Shown in pieces: positions 4,617 to 11,864 of a stretch of DNA of 24,345 bases (its first letter is position 1; each line of letters starts with the position of its first letter). The notes beneath the pieces are model-generated. The model was not told the DNA's origin and did not search any database. It was given only the letters and a program-made list of their open reading frames with translations. Origin of the DNA: a virus. The translations under genes were made by a program, and so were the position numbers. The stretch spans positions 1 to 24,345 of the IMG/VR virus record IMGVR_UViG_3300024180_000037; one strand, given 5' to 3'.

Positions 4617-5342
4617 ATGGCAAAGATAGCAACATACGAACTAGACACTAACGTAGTAGCAGCAGACAAGTGGATTGGGTCTGACTCTCAAAATTCTTGG
4701 CAGACCAAGAACTTTACCGCTGGTGATGTTGCTGAGTTCATAAACAAAAAAGCAATCCAGAGTCAGCTACTGAGGTACACATACCAGAACAAGGGGGATA
4801 GGAGGGATGCAACTGTGAGCTTCGATCCATACGGAGCTGACCAGGTTCTGTTTAGTTCTATAAGCTCATTCACTCTGAGTAATTTTGACGCATACAGCTT
4901 AAACTCAAACCCACCTGTTGATATATCTACGTTATATAAATCACCGTTTACAGATGGTGAGATACTAATGACGCAGTGCAACGACATGAGTCAGTGGGCA
5001 ATATTTGAGTGGGACTCACAGGAAGCTAACCTTGGTGACAATAACTTTACTAACATTTTCCTCACGTATAAGGCGGGTAAGGGGAGCATAGATGTGGGAC
5101 AAGATTATTTCATATCTTTGCTTACATACCAAGTGGGTGAGACAGTAGACAAAAACTTTGTGTACACACAGAATGTAGCTTCTAATACATGGGTAGTTAC
5201 CCACAACTTAAATAAGTTTCCGTCTGTGTCTGTGGTAGACTCGGCCAATACGTTAGTAAACGGACAGGTAGAATACAACAGTATAAACGAAGTAACAATA
5301 TCATTTAGGGCTGCCTTTACAGGAAAGGCATTTTTTAATTAA
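4617..5342 (+). CDS. Tail appendage/fibre protein, 241 residues
   Basis: The N-terminus (ATYELDTNVVAADKWIGSD...TKNFTAGDVAEFI) is the type of anchor found at the start of appendage proteins in these phages, and aligns loosely with that of the 262-residue protein at 9999. The middle is probably a small beta domain. The last 55 or so residues (NTWVVTHNLNKFPSVSVVD ... EYNSINEVTISFRAAFTGKA) form a familiar C-terminal module of fibre and baseplate appendages, also present in diverged form at the end of the next gene. The function, attachment to the host surface, is inferred from these modules and the fibre neighbourhood. Confidence 0.75.
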   Translation: MAKIATYELDTNVVAADKWIGSDSQNSWQTKNFTAGDVAEFINKKAIQSQLLRYTYQNKGDRRDATVSFDPYGADQVLFSSISSFTLSNFDAYSLNSNPPVDISTLYKSPFTDGEILMTQCNDMSQWAIFEWDSQEANLGDNNFTNIFLTYKAGKGSIDVGQDYFISLLTYQVGETVDKNFVYTQNVASNTWVVTHNLNKFPSVSVVDSANTLVNGQVEYNSINEVTISFRAAFTGKAFFN

Positions 5343-5356
5343 GAACAAGTAATACC

Positions 5357-7060
5357 ATGGCAATAAGATTTCTATCCAACGTTGACTTAACAAACGGAGA
5401 GTTACAGAACTTCAAGGTTCAGAACCTAGCAGCAGACCCGTCTGGATTAACTGGAGAGGGTCAGCTGATATACAGGACAGACACCAACCAGATGAAGTAC
5501 TATGACGGTAGTAACTGGCAGGTAATAAATACAACAGGGGGTGACATTACTGACGTAAACGGAGGCACGTATATAACCACCGTAAACTCAGGAGGCCCTG
5601 TGGTCACAGTCAACCACGATGATACAACACGAAATGACACGACAACCAGCATTACTCCTATTTTTGGAGGCAGCTTTACTGCAATAGACACCGTAACCAC
5701 TAATACTACGGGACACGTTACTGGAGTTAGGCTGCAGACTATTAATCTGTCTGCACAGGTATATACGTGGAACTTAACTGCTGACAGTGGAACTAACCAA
5801 ACTATATCAAACGGGAACACGGTAGACATAGCTGGGGGTACAGGACTGACATCTCTTGTTTCAAACACAGACACGGTAACAATAAGCCTTGACGACACTG
5901 CTGTAACAGCGGGTACTTATACATCCGCTGATATTACTGTTGATGCACAGGGTAGGATTACTGCTGCTGCTGATGGAGGGGCAGGTACAATGAGTAGCTG
6001 GGAATTAGCTGGAGAGTCGGGTACGCCACAGGTAATAACGGATGGAAACCAAGTTCGTATAGTGGGGGGGACTGGTATAAACACTGTAGCTAGTAGTACA
6101 GATATTTTGACAACAAATCTTGCTTTAAGTGACTTAAGTACGGTTACAACTATTGACCCCGCTACAGACTTCTTGGTAGGCGTAGATGGAACTGCAAACG
6201 AAAAAATACTATACAGCAACGTACACTTAGACCAGTGGGGAGATGCAGAGGCAGATGTAGACCTTGGGAACAATAAATTATTAGATGTCAAAACTGGTAC
6301 AGCAGGTACAGATGGTGTAAACCTAGGACAGGTACAGTCCTTAGTTGCAGGAGTGGGAGTATTCCAGGGTGGATACAACGCATCTACAAACACCCCTGCA
6401 TTAACGGGTGGATCAAACGTAGCCTTGACACAGGGTGACTTCTTTGCCGTAACAGTTGCGGGATCTTTCTTTACAGAAAACTTAGAGCCTGGTGACTTAA
6501 TATTTGCTAACTCAGACATTGCGGCAAGTTCAACTCCATCTCTTTCGGATTACACGGTTGTAATTGCAGACGCTAACATTGCAGGCACGGGAGCTAATGA
6601 CGGGGCTACAGAGAAGGGTGTTGCAGGATTTGACTCTGCAAACTTTAGTGCCACTGCTAATGGGTTCATAACACTGGATGACACGGGTGTAACTGCCGCT
6701 AGTTATGGTTCTGCGAGTAAGTCTCTCTCTGCCACGGTAACCGCAAAGGGTTTGCTTACGTCACTGGCAGAACAGAATATTGCAATCACAGCATCTCAGG
6801 TAACTGACTTCTGTACAGCGGTTGAAAATTGTATATCATCTGATCTTAATTATTCTGCACAAATTGGTGACGGAACGGCTACTGTATACGATGTAACCCA
6901 TAGCTTAGGTTCAAGGGCTGTTATGGTGCAGCTATATGACGCCAGTGGTATTACTATTTATGCCGATGTAGAAAGGACTAGCAATGATGAAGTAGAAATA
7001 ACGTTTAACAATACAATAGCAACTAACAGCGTAACGGTACTTATTAATAGAATAGCTTAA
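5357..7060 (+). CDS. Tail fibre protein, 567 residues
   Basis: Starts with MAIRFLSNVDLTNGEL, an anchor shared with the fibre at 7510. Then come a typical fibre repeat region: GQLIYRTDTNQMKYYDGSNW (35-54), a pair of related segments WNLTADSGTNQTI...GGTGL (138-164) and WELAGESGTPQVI...GGTGI (215-241), and TYTSADITVDAQGRITAAAD (187-206). A knob-like part includes QGDFFAVTVAGSFFTENLEPGD (359-380). The C-terminus (VTHSLGSRAVMVQLYDASG...) is a diverged copy of the module ending the 241-residue protein. There are no cysteine-rich or enzymatic regions. It would act on the virion surface in receptor binding. The fibre assignment is firm; the receptor is unknown. Confidence 0.85.
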   Translation: MAIRFLSNVDLTNGELQNFKVQNLAADPSGLTGEGQLIYRTDTNQMKYYDGSNWQVINTTGGDITDVNGGTYITTVNSGGPVVTVNHDDTTRNDTTTSITPIFGGSFTAIDTVTTNTTGHVTGVRLQTINLSAQVYTWNLTADSGTNQTISNGNTVDIAGGTGLTSLVSNTDTVTISLDDTAVTAGTYTSADITVDAQGRITAAADGGAGTMSSWELAGESGTPQVITDGNQVRIVGGTGINTVASSTDILTTNLALSDLSTVTTIDPATDFLVGVDGTANEKILYSNVHLDQWGDAEADVDLGNNKLLDVKTGTAGTDGVNLGQVQSLVAGVGVFQGGYNASTNTPALTGGSNVALTQGDFFAVTVAGSFFTENLEPGDLIFANSDIAASSTPSLSDYTVVIADANIAGTGANDGATEKGVAGFDSANFSATANGFITLDDTGVTAASYGSASKSLSATVTAKGLLTSLAEQNIAITASQVTDFCTAVENCISSDLNYSAQIGDGTATVYDVTHSLGSRAVMVQLYDASGITIYADVERTSNDEVEITFNNTIATNSVTVLINRIA

Positions 7061-7071
7061 AATTAAAAACT

Positions 7072-7473
7072 ATGGCAACAATTTTTAACTGGGACTGCAA
7101 GACAGTAGATGCATACCCATTAGTGGGGGAAGATTCAGATGTGGTGTACAACGTACACTGGATAGTAACGGGTGTATCAGACCAACTAGACCCGCAGGGT
7201 AATCCCTATCAGGCTAGGAGTATTGGTACTCAGGCGTTAAGCACGGATGACATTACAGACTTTATTCCCTTTGGGGACTTGACAAACGAAATTGTTGTTG
7301 AGTGGACTAAGGGTGCAATGGGGGAGTTTGATGTTACTTCTGTAGAGGACGGTATACAGAATAGTATTGATCTTCAAATCACTCCAGTATCAGTGACACT
7401 TATTGTGGGGGGAGAACCACAGCCACCAGTAGAGGAAGAGCCAGTAGAGGCTGAACCAGAGGAGGAGATATAA
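7072..7473 (+). CDS. Small phage protein of the MATIFNWDCKTVDAYP type, 133 residues
   Basis: The first ~110 residues form a compact alpha/beta protein (TIFNWDCKTVDAYP, VVYNVHWIVTGV, STDDITDFIPFGDLT, VEWTKGAMG, SVTLIVG). This sequence style is conserved in marine phages, usually among tail genes, without a known function. The last 21 residues are almost all Pro and Glu (PQPPVEEEPVEAEPEEEI), an acidic flexible tail. It lies between two fibre genes; a chaperone or a small virion part are both possible. No promoter or terminator is visible on either side; the 36-base gap after it holds only A/T-rich sequence. Confidence 0.75.
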   Translation: MATIFNWDCKTVDAYPLVGEDSDVVYNVHWIVTGVSDQLDPQGNPYQARSIGTQALSTDDITDFIPFGDLTNEIVVEWTKGAMGEFDVTSVEDGIQNSIDLQITPVSVTLIVGGEPQPPVEEEPVEAEPEEEI

Positions 7474-7509
7474 TACCAACCTATAAAATATAATACAATT
7501 TAATACCCT

Positions 7510-9696
7510 ATGGCAATTAGATTTTTAAACAGTCAGTCTATTGATGGAGAGCTTACGGTAACAGAAAACGTAGGTATAGGTATTGCTACTCCAGATTCAC
7601 CATTGCACATATGGTTTGATGATAACAATGCAGCAGAGAAGGTATTCCTTAATGTAGAAAGTGGTTACGGATCTGATAATCCTATCTTCCAAGTAGGAAC
7701 ACAACTAGGAGAAGGTTTTATGCGGCTAAAAGATAAATTTGATGTTTCTAAAATTGAATTATTATCAAGTGGAAATTCTTATTTTAATGGAGGCAACGTA
7801 GGTATAGGCACTACTACCCCTGGTCATCTTCTTGATGTACAGGGAACTACCGATCCTTCTATTAGAGTTAAGTCTACAGGTACAGGAAATTCAGATGATT
7901 CATCAATTAGAATGACAATTGGGGGAACTACTGCTAATAATAGGATTCGCTTTGGGGATGCTACAACAAGTACCGCAGGACAGCTTATGTATTCACATAG
8001 TTCTAATGCAATGCGTTTCTATACATCAGCTACAGAAAAAGTACGGATAGACTCCAGTGGCAACGTAGGTATAGGGAATGCAAGTCCTGAAAATATACTA
8101 CATGTTGAAAAAGCAAATCCAATTATTTTCGTTCAAGATACTGACACATCTCTTTCAACTACAGAGGCATATATTAAATTCAGTGGATCTCAAAGTTCAG
8201 CAGCAGGGGGTGGTTTTAGAACAGATGTAGAAAAGGCTATCGGATATAAAGAAGATAGTTTAGTTTTTGAAGATGGGGGTACTGAAAGAATGCGTATTGA
8301 TTCATCAGGTAACGTAGGTATAGGAACTACGAATCCAGTTTATCTCCTTGATGTACAAGCCACTACCGATCCTTCTATTAGAGTACGTTCTTCAGGTACA
8401 GGATCTTCAGATGATGCTTTAGTTAGAATACAAATTGGAGGTACAACTGCAAGTAGTTACATATTTTTTGGAGATAGTTCTGATGCTGATGCTGGATCTA
8501 TTAGATACCGTCATTCTGAAGATTCTCTACAGTTTCGTGTGAATGCAGCAGAAAGAATGCGTATCTCATCAACTGGTAACGTAGGTATAGGAACTACAAG
8601 TCCTGATGTATCTCTTGAAGTTGAAGGGCCGCATATTAGTGGTATTGGAATGTTTCTTTTAGATGGAGACACCCATGCATATATGACTATGGATTCTGCA
8701 ACAGGATCTAATTCAGGACTCTTTTTTAAAGAAAATTCAGCTAATAGGTGGCTTATTGATTATCAGTCATCAAGTAATTTTTTGAGGTTTTATGACTACT
8801 CAGGAGCTGCAGGGGTAAGGATGGTTATAGAAGACTCAACAGGTAACGTAGGAATAGGAACTACAACTCCATCACAACCACTCCATGTAACTGGAAATAT
8901 ATTATCTAATGGAGTACTTTATGGGGACACAGGAATTTACTCAGATGGTTATATTACTGCTGATGGGAATATCACAACTTACAATGATTTACAGGTTGAC
9001 GGTAGTGCAGAAATAGGAGGCAGTACAGGTCTAGGCACTTCAAGTCCTACTCAAAAACTTCATGTAAATGGAAACGCTAGGGTCACAGGTGCTTATTATG
9101 ATTCAAATAATCTACCAGGAACAAGTGGACAAGTATTGTCATCTACTGCAACAGGTACATCTTGGGTAAATGAGGGGAGTAGTGTTGGTGTGTCATCTAT
9201 AATAGCAGGAACAAATATTACCATTTCTCCTACAGGCGGGACTGGTGCGGTTACTATTAACGCATCAGGCGGAGGCGGAGGCGGTGGTAGTAGAACTGCC
9301 TCTTTTAATTCTGCGTTTTTTCAATCAGGTAATGGTAATTATTATCTTCCTATTTCTACTGAGAGTGAACAAACATCAAGGCAGCGAGGTAATACCATAG
9401 TCCCTCCATTTAATGCGTATTTAAAAAGTGTTACTATGACTCATACATCAGTTAATGCTCCTACATCTGGAACAAGGATTTTGACAATGCAGGATTCAAG
9501 TGGTACTACTATAGAAGCTATAACTGTAAATTACAATGACTATGTATCGGTGGGGGTTGGCAGATATACATGGACATTTACATTTACCTCATCAGCCCAA
9601 ATCTCTGCTGGAAGACCTTTTTGGATTTATGGTACTAACAACTTTAATGTAGGTTGGGGAAATGCAATATATACTATTCTTTTAGAAGAACAATAA
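7510..9696 (+). CDS. Repeat-built tail fibre protein with NVGIG repeats, 728 residues
   Basis: Begins MAIRFLNSQSIDGEL, the anchor shared with the fibre at 5357. The shaft is built of units that each close with GNVGIGTTxP: NVGIG at 20 and full motifs at 95, 184, 267, 356 and 445, with a worn copy (GLGTSSP) near 507. Spacing is 89, 83, 89 and 89 residues. Units at about 105-190 and 278-362 are especially alike (LLDVQxTTDPSIRV...). A Gly-rich linker (585-593) leads to a distinct C-terminal head of about 135 residues, which probably carries the binding site. Arg codons here are mainly AGA and CGT, whereas neighbours favour AGG, and the gene looks more A/T-rich, suggesting recent acquisition. No autoproteolytic chaperone domain is recognisable. 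Confidence 0.85.
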   Translation: MAIRFLNSQSIDGELTVTENVGIGIATPDSPLHIWFDDNNAAEKVFLNVESGYGSDNPIFQVGTQLGEGFMRLKDKFDVSKIELLSSGNSYFNGGNVGIGTTTPGHLLDVQGTTDPSIRVKSTGTGNSDDSSIRMTIGGTTANNRIRFGDATTSTAGQLMYSHSSNAMRFYTSATEKVRIDSSGNVGIGNASPENILHVEKANPIIFVQDTDTSLSTTEAYIKFSGSQSSAAGGGFRTDVEKAIGYKEDSLVFEDGGTERMRIDSSGNVGIGTTNPVYLLDVQATTDPSIRVRSSGTGSSDDALVRIQIGGTTASSYIFFGDSSDADAGSIRYRHSEDSLQFRVNAAERMRISSTGNVGIGTTSPDVSLEVEGPHISGIGMFLLDGDTHAYMTMDSATGSNSGLFFKENSANRWLIDYQSSSNFLRFYDYSGAAGVRMVIEDSTGNVGIGTTTPSQPLHVTGNILSNGVLYGDTGIYSDGYITADGNITTYNDLQVDGSAEIGGSTGLGTSSPTQKLHVNGNARVTGAYYDSNNLPGTSGQVLSSTATGTSWVNEGSSVGVSSIIAGTNITISPTGGTGAVTINASGGGGGGGSRTASFNSAFFQSGNGNYYLPISTESEQTSRQRGNTIVPPFNAYLKSVTMTHTSVNAPTSGTRILTMQDSSGTTIEAITVNYNDYVSVGVGRYTWTFTFTSSAQISAGRPFWIYGTNNFNVGWGNAIYTILLEEQ
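7792..8871 (+). repeat. About 89-codon tandem fibre repeats with near-identical GNVGIG DNA core
   Basis: Cores start at codons 95, 184, 267, 356 and 445 (bases 7792, 8059, 8308, 8575, 8842). The core GGyAACGTAGGwATAGG is nearly identical at each site while the DNA between is more diverged. The spacing is that of protein repeats, so this is a shaft repeat and not an RNA or CRISPR repeat. Confidence 0.8.
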
Positions 9697-9702
9697 ATTT
9701 AC

Positions 9703-9710
9703 TATCTTTG
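9703..9710 (+). promoter_or_regulatory. Bacteroidetes-type -7 box before the coiled-coil gene
   Basis: TATCTTTG in the 44-base gap after the long fibre gene, 30 bases before the ATG at 9741. No -33 TTTG is seen. It probably drives the unit through terminase and portal. Confidence 0.6.
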
Positions 9711-9740
9711 TGTTACTGATAACTAATTAAATTTAATATA

Positions 9741-9995
9741 ATGAGTAAAAGTAAAGAACAGGTGATGTTAACCGCAGACGAGTTAACAGCTATACAGGAG
9801 CTAAACAATAAGTTCATGCAAATAAAGGTTGCAATTGCAGACACTGTAATTCAACAGCAGCAACTTACCGCAGAGATTGGTTTGGTACAAAAAGATTTTA
9901 AGGAGCAGGAACTATTGCTTGCTGAAAAATATGGGAAGAATGCTACCATCAACCTACAGGATGGTGAGGTAACTCAACCCGAAGAAAAAAAATAA
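9741..9995 (+). CDS. Small coiled-coil protein, 84 residues
   Basis: Residues 9-64 (MLTADELTAIQELNNKF ... LVQKDFKEQELLLAEKYG) are charged and heptad-like, so mostly one long helix. The end, GKNATINLQDGEVTQPEEKK, is a short conserved-looking tail I recognise from homologous small proteins in Bacteroidetes phages. Its function is unknown; the place between fibre and packaging genes allows an assembly chaperone or scaffold-like role. The ATG follows an A/T-rich leader. The next gene starts three bases after the stop. Confidence 0.75.
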   Translation: MSKSKEQVMLTADELTAIQELNNKFMQIKVAIADTVIQQQQLTAEIGLVQKDFKEQELLLAEKYGKNATINLQDGEVTQPEEKK

Positions 9996-9998
9996 AAC

Positions 9999-10787
9999 AT
10001 GGCACGGATAAGTAACACAACGGCATACCCTCAGATTGCTACCTTAGACACAGATGACTACATACTATTAACCGACAAGGATAATAAGTTAATGACAAAG
10101 TCCTGTAGCATAGGCAAGCTGCAGGAAAAGTTTGGTATAGACACACTGGTTGCCCATGTGGAGGTCACACCTACTGACCTGTTATCCTTATCTACGTCAA
10201 ACAAGGTTATTATACCTAGCCCTGGTGTTGATAAGGTTATAGATGTTATATCTTTAGCTGTAAACACTGTGCCAGGAACAACTGCATATAACTTTAATGA
10301 CCCACTAGAGTTTGTGTCTGCGGTTGACCAAACGATTAGGGCTGCGGGGACTACAACGGGACAAGCACCAGGGCCAGCAGGAGACCCTCAGAATAAAATA
10401 GTAGACACCGCTGCTACGTTTATAACAAGCGGGGTACTGCCTGGAGATATAGCAACCTATACAATTAGCGGTGTTACAACTAACACGGTGGTGACAAACG
10501 TAATATCCGAAACACAGCTACAGGTGGCGGCAGTAAACCTTGATACTTTTCCAGTTACGTATATAATATATACCCCTGATAATACTGTGTCACTTGGAAC
10601 TATTCCTGCGGTAGATATGAACACCATACATGAACGGGTATATAAACTGGTTCAGCCATCTTCAAACTACCACATGGGTGCTGGAAGTCCACTTAGGTTA
10701 AAGTGTGCATCCAATCCAACCCAGGGTAACGGTAATATGTTTGTTAATATATTTTACAGGGTACTAACAATAGGTACTTCATTTTAA
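9999..10787 (+). CDS. Beta-rich appendage protein carrying the shared beta-module, 262 residues
   Basis: The N-terminal 45 residues (ISNTTAYPQIATLDTDDYIL...TKSCSIGKLQEKFG) resemble the anchor of the 241-residue appendage protein. A beta domain follows (VEVTPTDLLSLSTSNKVIIP and after); residues 111-195 are an inserted copy of the module also found at 3473-3664 and 20736-20975. The host domain resumes at about 196 and ends in GNGNMFVNIFYRVLTIGTSF, which reads as its last strands. This suggests a small virion appendage or baseplate part. No catalytic residues are visible. Confidence 0.7.
   Translation: MARISNTTAYPQIATLDTDDYILLTDKDNKLMTKSCSIGKLQEKFGIDTLVAHVEVTPTDLLSLSTSNKVIIPSPGVDKVIDVISLAVNTVPGTTAYNFNDPLEFVSAVDQTIRAAGTTTGQAPGPAGDPQNKIVDTAATFITSGVLPGDIATYTISGVTTNTVVTNVISETQLQVAAVNLDTFPVTYIIYTPDNTVSLGTIPAVDMNTIHERVYKLVQPSSNYHMGAGSPLRLKCASNPTQGNGNMFVNIFYRVLTIGTSF
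10329..10583 (+). repeat. Shared beta-module, copy B
   Basis: Codons 111-195 of the 262-residue protein, from QTIRAAGTTT to YTPDN. It aligns with copy C by hand at about 47 identical positions over roughly 80. The 16-base string ACCAAACGATTAGGGC is identical at the start of both copies. The two copies lie in otherwise unrelated proteins 10 kb apart. Confidence 0.7.
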
Positions 10788-10796
10788 TCTAATACT

Positions 10797-11021
10797 TTGG
10801 ACATAAGAAAGATATCCATAGGAGCAGACTATAAGTCTGGGGCAATGCATTATATTGCAGGGCAGGATGTCCTAGGCGGCAGCTACTGTATCCATCTGAT
10901 TCAGTACGACCAAGAGGATTTTTCTTATAGGATATGGATTCGCAATAAGGACGAGGTCTTGCTATGGAAGGAGTTCAAGAAGACGATGCCTATATCCCTG
11001 GAGTACAACATAAACTTTTAA
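10797..11021 (+). CDS. Conserved small phage protein with TTG start, 74 residues
   Basis: The frame is closed by the stop of the previous gene at 10785-10787, and the only usual start before residue 18 is the TTG at 10797, giving MDIRKISIGADYKSGAMHYI and onwards. The sequence (ISIGADYKSGAMHYI.GQ.VLGG...I.LI.YD, VLLWKEF...MPIS.EYNINF) matches a protein I know as conserved just upstream of the packaging genes in Bacteroidetes phages, and homologs begin at this same residue. No function is known. The compact alpha/beta form without charged tails suggests a folded soluble protein. Its TAA overlaps the next ATG as TAATG. Confidence 0.82.
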   Translation: MDIRKISIGADYKSGAMHYIAGQDVLGGSYCIHLIQYDQEDFSYRIWIRNKDEVLLWKEFKKTMPISLEYNINF

Positions 11022-11587
11022 TGCAATCACCATACTCATTTATTGTAAAGCCTGTAAAGGGCAGGCGCTATGACAACATAAGGGTATATGGTGATAGGGA
11101 CTTAATCATCAGCGTATCTGAGGAGGATCACACGGTAGCTAATCGCTATGCAGAGGTAGTCAGCGTACCCATGGGGTACGAAGGAGAGGTATCTCCAGGG
11201 GACACCATATTGGTACACCACAATGTATTCAAGTACTATAACGATATATACGGCAGGCAGAAGAGTGGCAGGAGCTGGCTCAAGGATAACCTATTTATTG
11301 TAGACTTCGATCAGTTCTTTTTATACAAGAAGGGAGATGAGTGGAAGGCATTTGATAAGTACTGCTTTGTAAAACCAATCAAAAAGAAGGACTCTTACAT
11401 TATAGGCAGCGGGGTAAAAGAAGAGCCACTACATGGAGAGTTAGTGTACCTCAACGACCAGTTAGTAGAGCTTGGTTTAGAGAAGGGGGACAACATATGC
11501 TTCGAGCCTTTCAGTGAGTACATGTTTGATATAGAGGGCCAGAAGTTGTTTAGGATGTACACCAGCAATATAACCATCAAGCTATAG
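11021..11587 (+). CDS. Tandem GroES-like protein of the virion region, 188 residues
   Basis: Starts at the ATG overlapping the previous stop (MQSPYSFIVKP); a longer frame from 10964 would only overlap the upstream gene. The sequence falls into two halves with the same order of elements. Half one has FIVKP (7-11), AEVVSVP (44-50), VSPGDTILVHH (57-67) and DNLFIVDFDQFFLY (89-102). Half two has CFVKPI (115-120), HGELVYLN (138-145), LEKGDNICFEP (153-163) and GQKLFRMYTSNI (173-184). Each follows the GroES plan: first strand, GeV strand, GD strand, closing strand. I recognise homologs in Bacteroidetes phages as hypothetical proteins. The GroES-like reading is my inference. It may be a co-chaperonin variant or a beta-barrel virion part. 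Confidence 0.75.
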   Translation: MQSPYSFIVKPVKGRRYDNIRVYGDRDLIISVSEEDHTVANRYAEVVSVPMGYEGEVSPGDTILVHHNVFKYYNDIYGRQKSGRSWLKDNLFIVDFDQFFLYKKGDEWKAFDKYCFVKPIKKKDSYIIGSGVKEEPLHGELVYLNDQLVELGLEKGDNICFEPFSEYMFDIEGQKLFRMYTSNITIKL

Positions 11588-11588
11588 T

Positions 11589-11864
11589 ATGGATATAAGG
11601 GAACTAAAGATACAGATAATTCAAGCAGGAAAAAACTCTGTGCAGCACTTGATTCAGGTAGCCAACGAGAAGATAATAAAGATAGACCCAGAGGATGAGC
11701 TTGCGGCTGACAGACTAAAGAACGCTGCGGCTGCTAAGAAGCTTGCTATCTTTGATGCCTTCGATATACTTCAGCGTATACAGGAGGAGGAAGACAGGAT
11801 CAATGGCGTGGAAAGAGAAAAAAATAACTTACCAAAAGGATTTGCAGAATCAAAGTCAAAATAG
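11589..11864 (+). CDS. Small terminase subunit candidate, 91 residues
   Basis: A helical, charged protein (MDIRELKIQIIQAGKNSVQH, IKIDPEDELAADRLKNAAAA, LAIFDAFDILQRIQEEEDRI) lying directly upstream of, and overlapping by 62 bases, the large terminase gene. Such a position and size are typical of small terminase subunits, which bind DNA and regulate packaging. No helix-turn-helix is certain by eye, so the role is inferred from location. It begins two bases after the previous stop. I recognise homologs from flavobacterial phages at the same place. Confidence 0.65.
   Translation: MDIRELKIQIIQAGKNSVQHLIQVANEKIIKIDPEDELAADRLKNAAAAKKLAIFDAFDILQRIQEEEDRINGVEREKNNLPKGFAESKSK

Noticed and set aside
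5113-5120. TATCTTTG inside the 241-residue appendage gene
   Set aside because: It matches the -7 consensus, but is deep in coding sequence with no start codon nearby.
5500-6519. Long minus-strand open frames opposite the 567-residue fibre
   Set aside because: They are Pro/Val/Ser-rich mirror images of a Thr/Gly/Asp-rich gene and have no promoter or conserved pattern.
7792-8871. Regular repeats that could suggest a CRISPR array
   Set aside because: The repeats are in frame, about 267 bases apart and encode the NVGIG fibre motif.
7510-9696. Diversity-generating retroelement target in the fibre
   Set aside because: No template copy with adenine-specific differences and no reverse transcriptase are present in the window.
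10964-11020. Upstream ATG of the tandem GroES-like protein
   Set aside because: The extra 19 residues fully overlap the conserved end of the 74-residue gene; the TAATG start at 11021 matches the conserved beginning.
11747-11754. TATCTTTG 48 bases before the terminase start
   Set aside because: It encodes a normal Ile-Phe-Asp stretch of the upstream gene, and the genes already look translationally coupled; could be real but is not supported further.
11743-11802. Upstream ATG for the large terminase
   Set aside because: It would read through the small-terminase candidate in another frame; the MAWKEKK start is the natural one.
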